Assembly (NCBI RefSeq): GCF_029522115.1
Contig: NZ_JAKWFK010000009.1
Location: 186,001 to 250,000 of the forward strand
Length of the DNA stretch: 64,000 nt
Direction of reading: 5' to 3'
From: Trinickia sp. Y13
GTDB lineage: Bacteria > Pseudomonadota > Gammaproteobacteria > Burkholderiales > Burkholderiaceae
This document shows, piece after piece, positions 47,090-57,238 of this stretch. The notes under the pieces were generated by a model. The model had not been told where the DNA came from and ran no database searches. It saw only the letters and a list, made by a program, of their open reading frames with translations. Position 1 is the stretch's first letter; every line of letters begins with the position of its first letter. Made by a program: the position numbers and the translations under genes.

Positions 47090-49258
47090 TCAAACCTGGG
47101 GCGCGACCGCCGCCAGCGCGCCGGCTGTCCCGGACGAGGGCTGCCGGTGGGCGTCGAGCAGCGTGCCGAACGCTTCGGCCGTGAGCGGCCTGCCGAGCAG
47201 GTACCCTTGCATCTCATCGCAGCGCAACGCCTCGAGCTTGTCGCGCTGGGATTGCGTTTCGACCCCCTCGGCCACGACATCCATCCCGAGCGAGTGGGCG
47301 AGCGCGATGATCGCGGACACGATCGCCGTGCCCTCGTCGCTTTGCGTATCGAGCCCATCGACGAAAAAGCGGTCGATCTTCAACTGCCGCACGCGGAACC
47401 GCTGCAGGTAGGCCAGGCTCGAGTAGCCGGTGCCGAAATCGTCGATCGCGACTTCGAACCCGCTGTTCTGAAACGCATGCACCATGTCGGCCGTGCGCCG
47501 CACGTCGTGCATCGCCGCGGTCTCCGTGATCTCGAACATGATCGCGTCGCTCCCTATGCGCTCCTGCCCAAGGATCTCCAGAATCTGCGAGAGCAAGTCG
47601 GGCTGTGCGAGCTGGCGCGGCGACAAATTGATGGCTATCTTCGTCGGTTGCAGGTTTTGCCCCTGCCAGCGGTGAATCTGCCGGCAGGTCTCGCGCACGA
47701 CCCAATAGCCGATCGGCACGATTTGCCCATTGCGTTCGGCGATCGAAATGAATTCCGCGGGCGAAAGCAGCCCGAGGGAAGGGTGGTTGAGCCGCAAGAG
47801 CGCTTCCGCACCGGCAAGGCTGCCGTCGCGGCCGTAGAACTTCGGCTGGAAATGCAGCGAGAAATATCCCTTGTCGAGCGCTTCGCGCATCGCACGCTGG
47901 ATCTGCAACGTGCGCGTAGCCTGCTCGCTCATGTCCGATTCGAAGAAGCGGCAGGTGCCGCGTCCCGCGCGCTTGGCGGCATACATGGCGGCGTCGGCGT
48001 TCTTGAGCAGGGTCTCGACGGTGTCCCCGTCGCGCGGGAACAGCGCGATGCCCACGCTCGGCGCGACCTGCAAAGCGTGCTCGTCGATCCAGATGCTGTC
48101 GTGCATGCGCTCGAGCACGAGTTCGGCGACGCGTCGCGCGTCGCCTGGCATGCCGACGTGGCGCACGACCATGACGAATTCGTCGCCGCCCAGGCGGGCA
48201 ACGGTATCGCCCGCGCTCATGCAAGCGATCAGGCGCTTGCCGAAAGCTTTGAGCACTTCGTCGCCCACCGTGTGCCCGAGCGAGTCGTTGATCGTCTTGA
48301 AGCCGTCCAGATCCATAAAGAGGACGGCAAACTGGCCCTTGCCGCGCTTGCCGAGTTCGATCGCGCGCTCGAGGTGCTCGGTGAGCGTGCGGCGATTGGG
48401 TAGCTCGGTGAGCGCATCGAACGCAGCCATATGCACGATGCGCCCGTTGAGCTGCGAAACGGATTGCATGAGAAACGCCGTTCGTGCATCGAACCGCGAG
48501 ACCATCAGCGTGCCGATCAAGATGGCGGCCGTGAAGATGGCGATCGTCGTGCCGAGCCAGCGCATGTCGACCCCGACGCCCGCCGCGCCGCAAATCGAGC
48601 CGGGCAGGACCGTGGCGGCGGCGTTGGCCGTGTAGTGCATGCCGGTTATGGCCAGGCCCATGACGAGCGAGGCGGCGGCGCGCTTGGCGAACACGTGGGC
48701 TTGGTCCTCCGCGCGCAGCCAGTGCGCGATCCAGAGCGCGGCGCCCGAAGCGACGACCGCAATGACGAGCGATGCGGCGACGAGCGCGGGATCGTAGACG
48801 ATCCCCGGTTCCATGCGCATCGCGGCATCGCCCAGGTAGTGCATGCCCGCGATGCCCATGCCCATGAGGACCGCCGCCGCGGCGAAATGCCGAGGGCCGA
48901 GCGTCGTGTGGGTGATCACGCGCAGCGCGAAGTAGGACACCAGAATGGCTAGCAGGAGCGAGCCGGCGGTGATCGTGAGGTCATACCCGATCGGGATCGG
49001 CAGCGAGTACGCGAGCACGCCGATGAAGTGCATCGACCAGATGCCCACGCCCATCGCGCCCGCGCCGCCGGCCAACCAGGCGTGACGCTGGCTGCGGCCG
49101 GAAGCTGAGGCGATGCGCCCCGAGAGATCGAGCGCCGTGAACGAGGCGAGCGTTGCGACGGCGAGCGACAGCCCGACGAGCCAGAAGTTGTATATGCCCT
49201 GCATGGCGGACTCGTAGTTGGCGCGAATGGTCTCTGGCTCTTTATCGGCAGGCGCCAC
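47090..49258 (-). CDS. MHYT-GGDEF-EAL cyclic-di-GMP signalling protein
   Basis: Inner-membrane protein of 722 residues. The N-terminal MHYT sensor has several helices with motifs SMHFIGV, GMHYLGD and GMHYTAN, which may bind copper and sense a gas. The GGDEF signature is intact (residues 357-361), as is EAL (485-487), with [28 protein letters not shown] and QGYLLGRP. Both synthesis and breakdown of c-di-GMP are therefore chemically possible. The start shown is a GTG; an ATG at 49204 would remove 18 residues and is a fair alternative. It is monocistronic by context. Confidence 0.9.
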   Translation of the reverse strand: MAPADKEPETIRANYESAMQGIYNFWLVGLSLAVATLASFTALDLSGRIASASGRSQRHAWLAGGAGAMGVGIWSMHFIGVLAYSLPIPIGYDLTITAGSLLLAILVSYFALRVITHTTLGPRHFAAAAVLMGMGIAGMHYLGDAAMRMEPGIVYDPALVAASLVIAVVASGAALWIAHWLRAEDQAHVFAKRAAASLVMGLAITGMHYTANAAATVLPGSICGAAGVGVDMRWLGTTIAIFTAAILIGTLMVSRFDARTAFLMQSVSQLNGRIVHMAAFDALTELPNRRTLTEHLERAIELGKRGKGQFAVLFMDLDGFKTINDSLGHTVGDEVLKAFGKRLIACMSAGDTVARLGGDEFVMVVRHVGMPGDARRVAELVLERMHDSIWIDEHALQVAPSVGIALFPRDGDTVETLLKNADAAMYAAKRAGRGTCRFFESDMSEQATRTLQIQRAMREALDKGYFSLHFQPKFYGRDGSLAGAEALLRLNHPSLGLLSPAEFISIAERNGQIVPIGYWVVRETCRQIHRWQGQNLQPTKIAINLSPRQLAQPDLLSQILEILGQERIGSDAIMFEITETAAMHDVRRTADMVHAFQNSGFEVAIDDFGTGYSSLAYLQRFRVRQLKIDRFFVDGLDTQSDEGTAIVSAIIALAHSLGMDVVAEGVETQSQRDKLEALRCDEMQGYLLGRPLTAEAFGTLLDAHRQPSSGTAGALAAVAPQV

Positions 49259-49314
49259 CTGCGAATTTATTGCGCCCCATTTATTTGCGGGCGGCCTAGG
49301 GTCCTACCCTGGCG

Positions 49315-49965
49315 TCAGTTCTTGGTGCCGAATAGACGGTCTCCGGCGTCGCCGAGCCCCGGCACGATATAGGCATGCTCGTTCAGATGCGAGTCGAGCG
49401 AAGCCACGTAAAGCTTGACGTCGGGGTGGGCGTCTTGGAACACCTGAACGCCTTCGGGCGCGGCCACGAGCGCGACGAACGAAATGTGCTCGCCCGCCAC
49501 GCCTCGCCGCTTCAATACGTCGACCGCGTGCACGGCCGAATAGCCCGTCGCCACCATCGGATCGCACAGAATGAAGGTGCGGTCCTCGAGATCGGGCAGC
49601 CGCACGAGGTATTCGACGGGCCGGTGCTCGGCGTCGCGGTAAACGCCGATATGCCCGACGCGCGCGGACGGGATCAGCTCGAGCAAACCGTCCGACATGC
49701 CGATCCCAGCGCGTAGCACCGGAACGATGGCGAGCTTTCTGCCCGCGATCACGGGCGCGTCGATTTCGACGAGCGGCGTCTCGACGCGGCGGGTCGTGAT
49801 CGGCAAGTTGCGCGTGATCTCGTAACCCATCAGCAGCGTGATTTCGCGCAGCAACTCCCGAAACGTGCGCGTGGACGTGTCCTTGTCGCGCATATGGGTG
49901 AGTTTGTGCTGAATCAGCGGGTGATTGAGGATGAATAGGTTCGGGAAACGGCTATCTTGTTTCAT
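49315..49965 (-). CDS. upp: Uracil phosphoribosyltransferase
   Basis: Salvage enzyme that makes UMP from uracil and PRPP. It has 216 residues, starting [22 protein letters not shown]. The PRPP-binding segment is [20 protein letters not shown] and the uracil-binding C-terminus is [16 protein letters not shown]. The frame is open to 50145 but the ATG at 49965 gives the family start. It is divergent from the SDR gene. Confidence 0.96.
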   Translation of the reverse strand: MKQDSRFPNLFILNHPLIQHKLTHMRDKDTSTRTFRELLREITLLMGYEITRNLPITTRRVETPLVEIDAPVIAGRKLAIVPVLRAGIGMSDGLLELIPSARVGHIGVYRDAEHRPVEYLVRLPDLEDRTFILCDPMVATGYSAVHAVDVLKRRGVAGEHISFVALVAAPEGVQVFQDAHPDVKLYVASLDSHLNEHAYIVPGLGDAGDRLFGTKN

Positions 49966-50106
49966 GGCGGGGGCGCAAGGCGGCGCGATCGAGAGAGAGT
50001 CGCGCAAGTTTACCGAAAGAAGCGCAAGCGCCGGCGGCGATTTTTTGGGACGAAGCGTTCGTCTTGCGCACCGCGAAGGCGCTCGGCGCGATCGCGGCGA
50101 TTCTTC

Positions 50107-50112
50107 TACAAT
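50107..50112 (+). promoter_or_regulatory. -10 element candidate for the SDR gene at 50148
   Basis: TACAAT lies 35 nt upstream of the ATG; a GGGGA ribosome site lies in between. No convincing -35 box. Confidence 0.35.
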
Positions 50113-50147
50113 CGCCCCCATTGCCCGTCGATATTGGGGACACACGC

Positions 50148-50927
50148 ATGGATCTTGGAATCGCAGGACGCACCGCGCTCGTTTGCGCGGCCAGCAAGGG
50201 GCTCGGGCGCGGCTGCGCCGAGGCCCTTGCCGCCGAAGGCGTCGCGCTCGTTATCGTCGCGCGCACGCAAGCGACGCTCGAGGCCACCGCGGCCGAGATT
50301 CGCGCAAGCACCGGCGCACCGGTGCGAACGGTTGCCTGCGACATCACCACGCCCGAGGGCCGAGCGGCCACGTTGGCGGCCTGTCCCGCGCCGGACATCC
50401 TGATCAACAACGCGGGCGGCCCGCCACCGGGCGACTTCCGCCAGTTCACGCACGAAGATTGGATCCGTGCGCTCGAGGCCAACATGCTGACGCCCATCGC
50501 GCTGCTGCAGGCCACGATCGACGGCATGATCGAGCGCGGCTTCGGTCGCATCGTCAACATCACGAGCTCGTCCGTGAAGGCGCCGATCGATGTGTTAGGC
50601 CTGTCGAACGGCGCGCGCTCGGGCCTCACGGGCTTCGTCGCGGGCGTGGCGCGCAAGGTCGCTCACCACAACGTGACCATCAACAACCTGCTGCCAGGAC
50701 TCTTCGATACCGACCGGATCGCAACTACGCTCGATGCGCAGGCACACGCCAAGGGGATCAGCGTGGACGAGGCGCGGCGCGAGCGCGCGGCCAGCATTCC
50801 CGCACAGCGGCTCGGGCTGCCCGGCGAGTTCGGCAAAGCGTGCGCGTTCCTGTGCAGCGCGCACGCGAGCTACATTACGGGCCAGAACTGGCTCATCGAT
50901 GGCGGCGCTTATCCCGGCACCTTCTGA
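50148..50927 (+). CDS. Atypical SDR-family oxidoreductase
   Basis: A 259-residue short-chain dehydrogenase/reductase fold protein, with the dinucleotide loop AASKGLGRG and the NNAGG motif. The active-site region [20 protein letters not shown] has no YxxxK: the Tyr and Lys positions are replaced by small or polar residues. It is thus probably catalytically altered or uses a different mechanism. The ATG at 50148 follows a GGGGA site; the open frame upstream is not credible. Substrate unknown. It is followed by mgsA after 65 bp. Confidence 0.85.
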   Translation: MDLGIAGRTALVCAASKGLGRGCAEALAAEGVALVIVARTQATLEATAAEIRASTGAPVRTVACDITTPEGRAATLAACPAPDILINNAGGPPPGDFRQFTHEDWIRALEANMLTPIALLQATIDGMIERGFGRIVNITSSSVKAPIDVLGLSNGARSGLTGFVAGVARKVAHHNVTINNLLPGLFDTDRIATTLDAQAHAKGISVDEARRERAASIPAQRLGLPGEFGKACAFLCSAHASYITGQNWLIDGGAYPGTF

Positions 50928-50992
50928 CTGACGCTGGGTCCGGCCGGCCGTCGGATTTTTTGATGAATCTTTGATTTGGAAGGAGTTGCGCC

Positions 50993-51382
50993 ATGACCCC
51001 CTGCGTTGCCCTGATCGCGCACGATCACAAGAAGGAAGACATCGTCGCCCTCGCAGGCGAGTACGCGCCGACTTTGCGCGGCTGCAAGCTCGTCGCGACG
51101 GGCACGACGGGCGGGCGCATTGCGGATACGCACGGCTTGACGGTTCAACGGATGCTCTCCGGCCCGTACGGCGGCGACTTGCAGATCGGGGCGATGCTGG
51201 CCGAGGGAAAAGTCGATCTCGTGATTTTCCTGCGCGATCCGATGACGCCGCAGCCGCACGAACCCGACATCAACGCACTCGTGCGCGCGTGCGACGTGCA
51301 CGACGTTCCTTGCGCGACCAACGTCGCCACGGCGCGGATGCTGCTCGATACGCTCGCGGCGCGCACCTCCGCCACGGCTTGA
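50993..51382 (+). CDS. mgsA: Methylglyoxal synthase
   Basis: Converts dihydroxyacetone phosphate to methylglyoxal, a bypass of lower glycolysis when phosphate is scarce. The 129 residues include the catalytic and phosphate-binding positions H10 and D11 (AHDHKKE), the GTTGG loop, D62 in GGDLQIGA, and H89 and D92 in PHEPD. An AAGGAG site precedes the ATG. It is read with the SDR gene upstream and a quinone oxidoreductase downstream. Confidence 0.95.
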   Translation: MTPCVALIAHDHKKEDIVALAGEYAPTLRGCKLVATGTTGGRIADTHGLTVQRMLSGPYGGDLQIGAMLAEGKVDLVIFLRDPMTPQPHEPDINALVRACDVHDVPCATNVATARMLLDTLAARTSATA

Positions 51383-51501
51383 GCACTGCGCTCGAGAACG
51401 GTAACGGGAACGGGAACGGTGGAGCGGCGATAGCGCAGCGGCGTTTCGCCACGCTGCATGAGACGGATCAATCGAGCGAGAGGCTCGTCAAGGAGAACTC
51501 C

Positions 51502-52476
51502 ATGGTGAAAGCGATTCGAATCGACCGCACGGGCGGTCCCGAAGTCATGCAATGGGTCGACGTCGAAGTGGGCGCGCCCGGCGCCGGTGAAGTGCGCATC
51601 GCGCAGCACGCGGTCGGGCTCAATTACATCGACGTCTACTTTCGCACCGGCCACTACCCGTTGCCGCTACCGGCGGGGCTCGGCATGGAGGCGGCCGGCG
51701 TCGTCACCGAAGCGGGTTCCGGCGTTACACGCTTCAAAGCCGGCGACCGCGTCGCCTATGTCGCGCGTCCGCCCGGCGCCTATGCCGAGGAGCGCGTGCT
51801 GCCTGCCGACGCGCTCGTCAAGCTGCCCGATTCGATCGCCTTCGACGATGCGGCTTCGGCCATGCTGCAAGGGTTGACCGCGCAGTATCTGCTGCGGCGA
51901 ACGTTTCGCGTCGAACCGGGGCAGACGATCCTGATTCATGCCGCCGCGGGCGGTGTGGGCCTGTTCGTTTGTCAGTGGGCCAAGGCGCTCGGGGCGACGG
52001 TGATCGGGACCGTCGGTTCCGACGAAAAGGCCGAACTGGCCAAGGCGCACGGATGCGATCACCCGATCGTCTATACGCGCGAAAACTTCACCGAGCGCGT
52101 GAAGGAGATCACGAACGGGGCCGGCGTCCCCGTCGTCTACGACTCGATCGGCAAGGACACCTACAAAGGCTCGCTTGATTGCCTCGCGCCGCTGGGCTAT
52201 TTCGTCAGCTTCGGCAGCGCCTCGGGGCCGCTGCCTCCGATCGAGGCGGCGGAATTGTCGAACCGCGGCTCGCTGTTTTTCACGCGGCCCACGCTGTTCA
52301 GCTATATCGCCAAGCGCGAATGGCTCGATGCGATGGCGTCCGAGCTGTTCGAAGTGATCGCCTCGGGCAAGGTCAAGACGAATGTGCGTCAGCGCTATGC
52401 GCTCAAGGACGTGGCCGATGCCCACCGCGCGCTAGAAGGACGCAAGACCACGGGCTCGACGGTGCTGCTGCCTTGA
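51502..52476 (+). CDS. NADPH:quinone oxidoreductase (zinc-independent MDR family)
   Basis: A 324-residue medium-chain reductase starting MVKAIRIDRTGGPEVMQWVD. It has the nucleotide-binding AAAGGVGLFVCQWAKALGA and the QOR motif (LQGLTAQYLL preceding), and lacks zinc ligands. It probably reduces quinones or reactive enones. The ATG has an AAGGAGA site. It follows mgsA with 119 bp between. Confidence 0.92.
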   Translation: MVKAIRIDRTGGPEVMQWVDVEVGAPGAGEVRIAQHAVGLNYIDVYFRTGHYPLPLPAGLGMEAAGVVTEAGSGVTRFKAGDRVAYVARPPGAYAEERVLPADALVKLPDSIAFDDAASAMLQGLTAQYLLRRTFRVEPGQTILIHAAAGGVGLFVCQWAKALGATVIGTVGSDEKAELAKAHGCDHPIVYTRENFTERVKEITNGAGVPVVYDSIGKDTYKGSLDCLAPLGYFVSFGSASGPLPPIEAAELSNRGSLFFTRPTLFSYIAKREWLDAMASELFEVIASGKVKTNVRQRYALKDVADAHRALEGRKTTGSTVLLP

Positions 52477-52520
52477 GTTGATGCCCGATCCGCAGCGGTA
52501 TCGGCGCCGCCGCACATGTC

Positions 52521-52526
52521 TATAAT
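52521..52526 (+). promoter_or_regulatory. -10 element for the DUF4126 gene
   Basis: A perfect TATAAT lies 65 nt upstream of the ATG at 52592. The -35 region is weak. Confidence 0.45.
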
Positions 52527-52591
52527 GAGATAAAAGCGCGCACCGCGAGCGTGCGCGCACGGCCTCGGTCGCCGGCTGGCAGGGAGGGGCA

Positions 52592-53209
52592 ATGCTCGAA
52601 GCACTTTCGCTGGGCGCAGGTCTGTCATGGGCCAGCGGCTTGCGTCTTTATCTGACCGTCTTTCTCGTGGGCGTCTTCGCCCGGCTGGGCATCGTCCATC
52701 TGCCCGACACGCTATCGGCTCTGGACTCGGCCTGGGTCATCGGCGCAGCGGCCGTGCTCGCGGTGGTCGAGTTCCTGGCCGATCGCATTCCCGCCTTCGA
52801 TTCGCTTTGGGATGCGATTCACACGTTCATCCGCATTCCCGCCGGCGCGCTGCTTGCCGCGGGCGCGCTAGGGCATGCCGATCCAGGGTTGCTCACCGTC
52901 GCCGCGCTCGCGGGCGGCGCGTTGGCCGGCTCGGCCCATTTGACCAAGGCCGGCACGCGCGCACTCATCAACTTCTCGCCCGAGCCTTTCTCGAACTGGG
53001 TCGCCTCGTCGATGGAGGACGTGCTCGTCTGCGTGGGGCTCGCGCTCGCGTTGTTCTTGCCGCTCGTCTTTCTGGTGCTGATGGCGCTCTTTCTCGCCTT
53101 TGCGAGCTGGGCGCTGCCGCGTTTGTGGCGCGGCGTGCAAGGCGGCTTTCGCGCAATGGCGGCGCATATGGTCTCGCGCCTGGGCTCGCTCGGGGGCAAG
53201 CGCGATTGA
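52592..53209 (+). CDS. DUF4126 family membrane protein
   Basis: Inner-membrane protein of 205 residues with about five hydrophobic helices. Features are LSLGAGLSWASGLRLYLTVFLVGV, then a conserved FLADRIPAFDSLWDAIHTFIRIPAGA segment and NFSPEPFSNWVAS. This matches the DUF4126 family, whose function is unknown. It precedes the large permease gene, 47 bp apart, with a possible TTG start of the latter overlapping its stop. Confidence 0.85.
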   Translation: MLEALSLGAGLSWASGLRLYLTVFLVGVFARLGIVHLPDTLSALDSAWVIGAAAVLAVVEFLADRIPAFDSLWDAIHTFIRIPAGALLAAGALGHADPGLLTVAALAGGALAGSAHLTKAGTRALINFSPEPFSNWVASSMEDVLVCVGLALALFLPLVFLVLMALFLAFASWALPRLWRGVQGGFRAMAAHMVSRLGSLGGKRD

Positions 53210-53256
53210 GCCGCTCAGCGACTCCCGGCACGCTGCGGCCGCCGCCCTCTAGCCGC

Positions 53257-55803
53257 ATGGGGCTTGTACGCCAAGCCGCGCGCATGACCGCGCGCGATTG
53301 GCGCGCCGGCGAGTTGACGATGCTCGTCATTGCGCTCGTGCTCGCGGTCGCCGCGCTTTCCAGCGTCGGTTTTCTCGCCGATCGTCTGCAACAGGGGCTC
53401 GAGCGCGACGCGCGCCGCATGATCGCGGCCGATTTCGTCGTTCGCTCCGATCACCCCGTCGATTCCGCTTTCTTCGACGAAGCCCATCGCCTTGGGTTGC
53501 GCACGGCCACCACCACGATCTTTCCGAGCATGGTCGCGCGCGTCGCCACGGCCGCGGCGGACGATCCGGGATTGTCGAACGCGCGGCTGGCCGCGGTCAA
53601 AGCCGTCTCGCCAACGTATCCGTTGCGCGGCGCCTTGCGCATCGCGCCGGCGGCCGGCGCGCCCGATCATCGCGCCGACGGCATTCCCGTCAAAGGCACG
53701 GTGTGGGCCGATGAACAATTGCTCGAGACGCTGCATGCGCGCGTGGGCGATGTCGTCGCGCTCGGCGATCGCCGTTTCACGATCGGCGCCGTCATCACGC
53801 GCGAACTCGATCGCGGCTTCGCCTTCGTCAATTTTTCTCCCCGCGTCATGGTGCGCGCCGACGAGCTCGCTTCCACCGGGCTCATCGGCTACGGCAGCCG
53901 CGTGACGTACCGGCTGCTGGTGGCCGGAGACGATGCCGCCGTCGCGCGCTTTTCGGCTTTCGCGCACGCGCGCATCGACGGCGGCAAGCTGCGCGGCGTA
54001 GCGCTCGAATCATTGAAGGACGGCCAGCCCCAGGTGCGAGCGACGCTCGATCGGGCCGGACGATTTCTGCGTCTAGTCGCGCTCTTGACGGCGTTGCTGG
54101 CGGCCGTCGCAATCGCCATGGCCGCGCACCGCTACGTGCGGCGCCATCTCGACGGCTGCGCCGTGATGCGCTGCCTGGGCCTCGGTCAGCGCGAATTGCG
54201 GACGCTGGTCGCACTCGAGTTCGCATTCGTCGGTGCGACCGGGGGCATCGCCGGCGCCGCCCTCGGCTATGCGGGGCACTTCGTCTTGCTCCTCTGGCTT
54301 GGCCAACTGATCGCCGTGGCGCTGCCGCAACCGAGCCTCTTGCCCGCATTCGATGGCATCGCCGCGGCGCTTGTGCTGCTGTTCGGATTCGCCTTGCCGC
54401 CGCTCTTGCCGCTCACGCGCGTGCCGCCGCTGCGCGTGCTGCGCCGCGAGTGGGATGGGCAGGCCCGCACGGCTTGGTGGGCTTATGCCCTCGGCATCGC
54501 GCTGTTCGGGGCGTTGCTGCTGCTCGCGGCCGGCGAGCTCAAACTCGGAGGCATCGTCGCCGCGGGCTTCGCGCTCGGGCTCGTCGTGTTCGCGGCCTTG
54601 GCCCGCGCGGCGCTGTGGCTGTGCGCGCGGTTCGCCCGCAGCGACAGCGGCCGGCGCTTAGCCGCCTCCGTCGGGTGGCGCTACGCCTTGGCGTCGCTCG
54701 AACGGCGCGGCTGGGCCAGCGCGCTGCAAATCACCGCGCTGGCGATCGGCCTCATGTGCCTGCTGCTCATTGCCATGACGCGCAACGACCTCGTGGCCGG
54801 CTGGCGCGACTCCACGCCCCCCGATGCCCCCAACGAATTTCTGATCGACATTCAGCCCGACGAGCGGCAAGCGGTGCTCGACTATCTGCGCACGCGCGGC
54901 ATCGCCGATATCGAACTCGAGCCCATGGTGCGAGGCCGGCTCGTGGCGATCGACGGCAAGCGCGTCGTGCCGGAGTCATACAAGAACGACGACGCCCGGC
55001 GCCTCGTCGATCGCGAGTTCAATCTGTCGTATCGCAGCGTCTTGCCCAGCGACAACCGCATAGACGAGGGGCGATGGTACGGTGACACGAAGCGGCCCGA
55101 GATCTCCATCGAAGCGGGGCTTGCCAAGTTGCTCGGCTTGAAACTCGGCGACGTGTTGCGCTTCGACGTGACCGGCATGCCGATCGAAGCGCCGATCACG
55201 AGCGTGCGCAAGCTCGACTGGGGCTCGTTCAAGGTCAATTTCTTCGTGCTGATGCCGCCGGCCACGCTCGAGGGCCTGCCTGCGACCTTCATCACCAGTT
55301 TTTATCTTCCACCCGCGCGGCGGCCCATCCTGGACGGCCTCATCGCTGCACACCCGAACGTCACGGCCATCGATACGACGCCGATCCTCGCGCAGATCCA
55401 GCATGTGCTCGATCAGGTGATCGGCGCCGTTCAGTTCTTATTCGCGTTCACCCTGGCGGCGGGCGTGCTCGTGCTCTATTCGGCATTGGCCGGCACGCGC
55501 GATGAGCGCGTGCGAGAATCGGCGTTGTTGCGCGCGCTCGGGGCGTCTCATCGGCAAGTGCGCTCGGTTCATGTGGCCGAGTTCGCGCTCGTCGGGGCCC
55601 TGGCGGGGCTGATGGCGGCCGTGGGCGCGCAGGCGCTCGGCATCGTGCTCGCGACGCGCGTGTTCGATTTCCATCTCGACATCGACCCGTGGTTGCTGCC
55701 CGCAGGGGTGGCGGCCGGCGTCGCCTGTGCGGGCGTCGGCGGCTGGCTGAGCTTGCGGCGCGTGCTGCGGCGGCCGGCGGCGCAGTCGCTGCGTGAGGCG
55801 TGA
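53257..55803 (+). CDS. FtsX-type ABC transporter permease (YbbP-like)
   Basis: Large inner-membrane permease of 848 residues with two MacB/FtsX-type permease domains. Each has several helices, and there is a large periplasmic domain (about 50-250 in the first half, 510-710 in the second). The N-terminal helix is MLVIALVLAVAALSSVGFLADRL and a motif DERVRESALLRALGASHRQV lies near the end. It resembles LolCE-superfamily and YbbP proteins that pump substrates with an ATPase partner. No ATPase gene is adjacent, so it must work with one encoded elsewhere. The ATG at 53257 is chosen; a TTG at 53206 overlapping the DUF4126 stop is possible. Confidence 0.85.
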   Translation: MGLVRQAARMTARDWRAGELTMLVIALVLAVAALSSVGFLADRLQQGLERDARRMIAADFVVRSDHPVDSAFFDEAHRLGLRTATTTIFPSMVARVATAAADDPGLSNARLAAVKAVSPTYPLRGALRIAPAAGAPDHRADGIPVKGTVWADEQLLETLHARVGDVVALGDRRFTIGAVITRELDRGFAFVNFSPRVMVRADELASTGLIGYGSRVTYRLLVAGDDAAVARFSAFAHARIDGGKLRGVALESLKDGQPQVRATLDRAGRFLRLVALLTALLAAVAIAMAAHRYVRRHLDGCAVMRCLGLGQRELRTLVALEFAFVGATGGIAGAALGYAGHFVLLLWLGQLIAVALPQPSLLPAFDGIAAALVLLFGFALPPLLPLTRVPPLRVLRREWDGQARTAWWAYALGIALFGALLLLAAGELKLGGIVAAGFALGLVVFAALARAALWLCARFARSDSGRRLAASVGWRYALASLERRGWASALQITALAIGLMCLLLIAMTRNDLVAGWRDSTPPDAPNEFLIDIQPDERQAVLDYLRTRGIADIELEPMVRGRLVAIDGKRVVPESYKNDDARRLVDREFNLSYRSVLPSDNRIDEGRWYGDTKRPEISIEAGLAKLLGLKLGDVLRFDVTGMPIEAPITSVRKLDWGSFKVNFFVLMPPATLEGLPATFITSFYLPPARRPILDGLIAAHPNVTAIDTTPILAQIQHVLDQVIGAVQFLFAFTLAAGVLVLYSALAGTRDERVRESALLRALGASHRQVRSVHVAEFALVGALAGLMAAVGAQALGIVLATRVFDFHLDIDPWLLPAGVAAGVACAGVGGWLSLRRVLRRPAAQSLREA

Positions 55804-55905
55804 GGGGCATGCGGGAGAAGCGAGACGCCAGACGCCAGACCGGTTCCCCGAGGCATCGCCCGCTGCGATGCCGTTTTCGATTGATGGACGTAACGAAGCG
55901 AAGGT

Positions 55906-56322
55906 ATGACAGATTCGACGGACGACGAAGCGCAAGGCGGGCAGCCGAGCGCATTCGATCTCGTGGGCGGCGAAGCGCGTGTGCGCGAACTCGTCGACCG
56001 CTTTTACGATTTGATGGACCTCGAGCCGGAGTTCGCAGGCATTCGCGCGCTGCATCCCGCATCGCTCGACGGCTCGCGCGACAAGCTGTTCTGGTTTTTG
56101 TGCGGCTGGCTCGGCGGCCCGGATCACTACATCGAACGCTTCGGCCATCCGCGTCTGCGGGCGCGGCATCTACCGTTCGCGATCGCCTCGTCCGAGCGCG
56201 ATCAATGGGTGCGCTGCATGGCTTGGGCCATGGAGGACGTCGGCTTGCCCGAAGCGCTGCGCGAACGGCTCGTCGCGTCGTTTTTGGATACGGCGGACTG
56301 GATGCGCAACCGGCCCGGTTGA
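55906..56322 (+). CDS. Group II truncated haemoglobin
   Basis: A 138-residue 2/2 globin. Y34 (B10), H88 (F8, haem ligand) and W101 (G8) are present, the pattern of group II globins (GlbO/TrHb2), with a short N-terminal extension. Such proteins bind oxygen or nitric oxide and help protect respiration. It is 102 bp after the permease gene. Confidence 0.92.
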   Translation: MTDSTDDEAQGGQPSAFDLVGGEARVRELVDRFYDLMDLEPEFAGIRALHPASLDGSRDKLFWFLCGWLGGPDHYIERFGHPRLRARHLPFAIASSERDQWVRCMAWAMEDVGLPEALRERLVASFLDTADWMRNRPG

Positions 56323-56506
56323 TCGGCCGGTACGGTGCAGCCGTGATTTCGCTCGGGGCGGACTGTTCGGGTGGCGCCGTCGTTTTCCATAATGACCGCT
56401 TGCGCTGCCGCTGCGCGCCGCGCGCTCGCTGCTCGCTGCTCGTTGGCCGGCAAGATCCGAGCGACGATGGCGAGCGACCGATCGAACCGACTCCAGGACC
56501 GACCCC

Positions 56507-57238
56507 ATGACGACGCAAGCCCTGTTCCGCGAAGATGCCTACTTGACCCGGTGCGATGCGACTGTCGCGGCGGTTACCCCGGACGGCATCTTGCTCGATA
56601 AAACGGTGTTTTATCCGCTAGGCGGCGGCCAAGCCGGCGATGCCGGCGCGCTGACGTTGGGCGACGGCTCGCCCATCGCGATCGCCGACACACGCAAGGC
56701 CAAGTTCGAAGGCGCGAGCCCGGACGACGCCTTGCACGTTCCGGCCCCCGGGCAGGAGGCGCAACTGGCCCGGCTGCAGCCCGGCGCGAGCGTCGTGGCG
56801 GAAATCGACTGGGCGCGGCGCTACCGGCACATGCGGCTGCATACGGCTACGCATCTGCTATGCGCGGTGTTGCCGTACCCAGTCGATGGTTGCAGCATCA
56901 CGGCCGACTACGCGCGTATCGATCTGGTCACGAGCGAGCCGATCGAGCGGGCATTCGTCGAAACGCGGCTGGCCGAGCTCGTCGGCGGCGGGCATCGCGT
57001 GTCGACCGAATGGATCACCGACGAGGAGATGGCTGCACGTCCCGAACTCGTCAGAACCATGAGCGTGAAGCCACCGGTCGGATTCGGCCGCGTGCGGCTC
57101 TTGCGGATCGACGAGATCGACTTGCAGCCGTGCGGTGGCACGCACGTGGGCAATACGTCGGAGATCGGCCTGCTGCGCGTCACCAAAATCGAAAAGAAGA
57201 CGGCCCGGACGCGGCGTCTCGTGATGGAGTTGCAATGA
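56507..57238 (+). CDS. Alanyl-tRNA editing protein (AlaX type)
   Basis: Trans-editing enzyme that removes serine or glycine mischarged on tRNA-Ala. The 243 residues hold the two halves of the zinc site: HTATH at 112-116 and CGGTH at 209-213, plus a glycine-rich VFYPLGGGQAGD near the N-terminus. It is freestanding (no catalytic synthetase part), with a CATAAT -10-like element near 56387. Its stop overlaps the next start (ATGA). Confidence 0.94.
   Translation: MTTQALFREDAYLTRCDATVAAVTPDGILLDKTVFYPLGGGQAGDAGALTLGDGSPIAIADTRKAKFEGASPDDALHVPAPGQEAQLARLQPGASVVAEIDWARRYRHMRLHTATHLLCAVLPYPVDGCSITADYARIDLVTSEPIERAFVETRLAELVGGGHRVSTEWITDEEMAARPELVRTMSVKPPVGFGRVRLLRIDEIDLQPCGGTHVGNTSEIGLLRVTKIEKKTARTRRLVMELQ

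Noticed and set aside
46916-48403. 495-codon forward frame
   Set aside because: Antisense to the GGDEF-EAL gene; the true domains are on the reverse strand.
50937-50956. GC-rich stretch followed by T-run after the SDR gene, considered as a terminator
   Set aside because: Arms do not form a clean hairpin with a normal loop.
51396-51419. Four hexamer units (GAACGG/TAACGG) between mgsA and the quinone oxidoreductase gene
   Set aside because: Too short and simple to be given a function; likely slippage.
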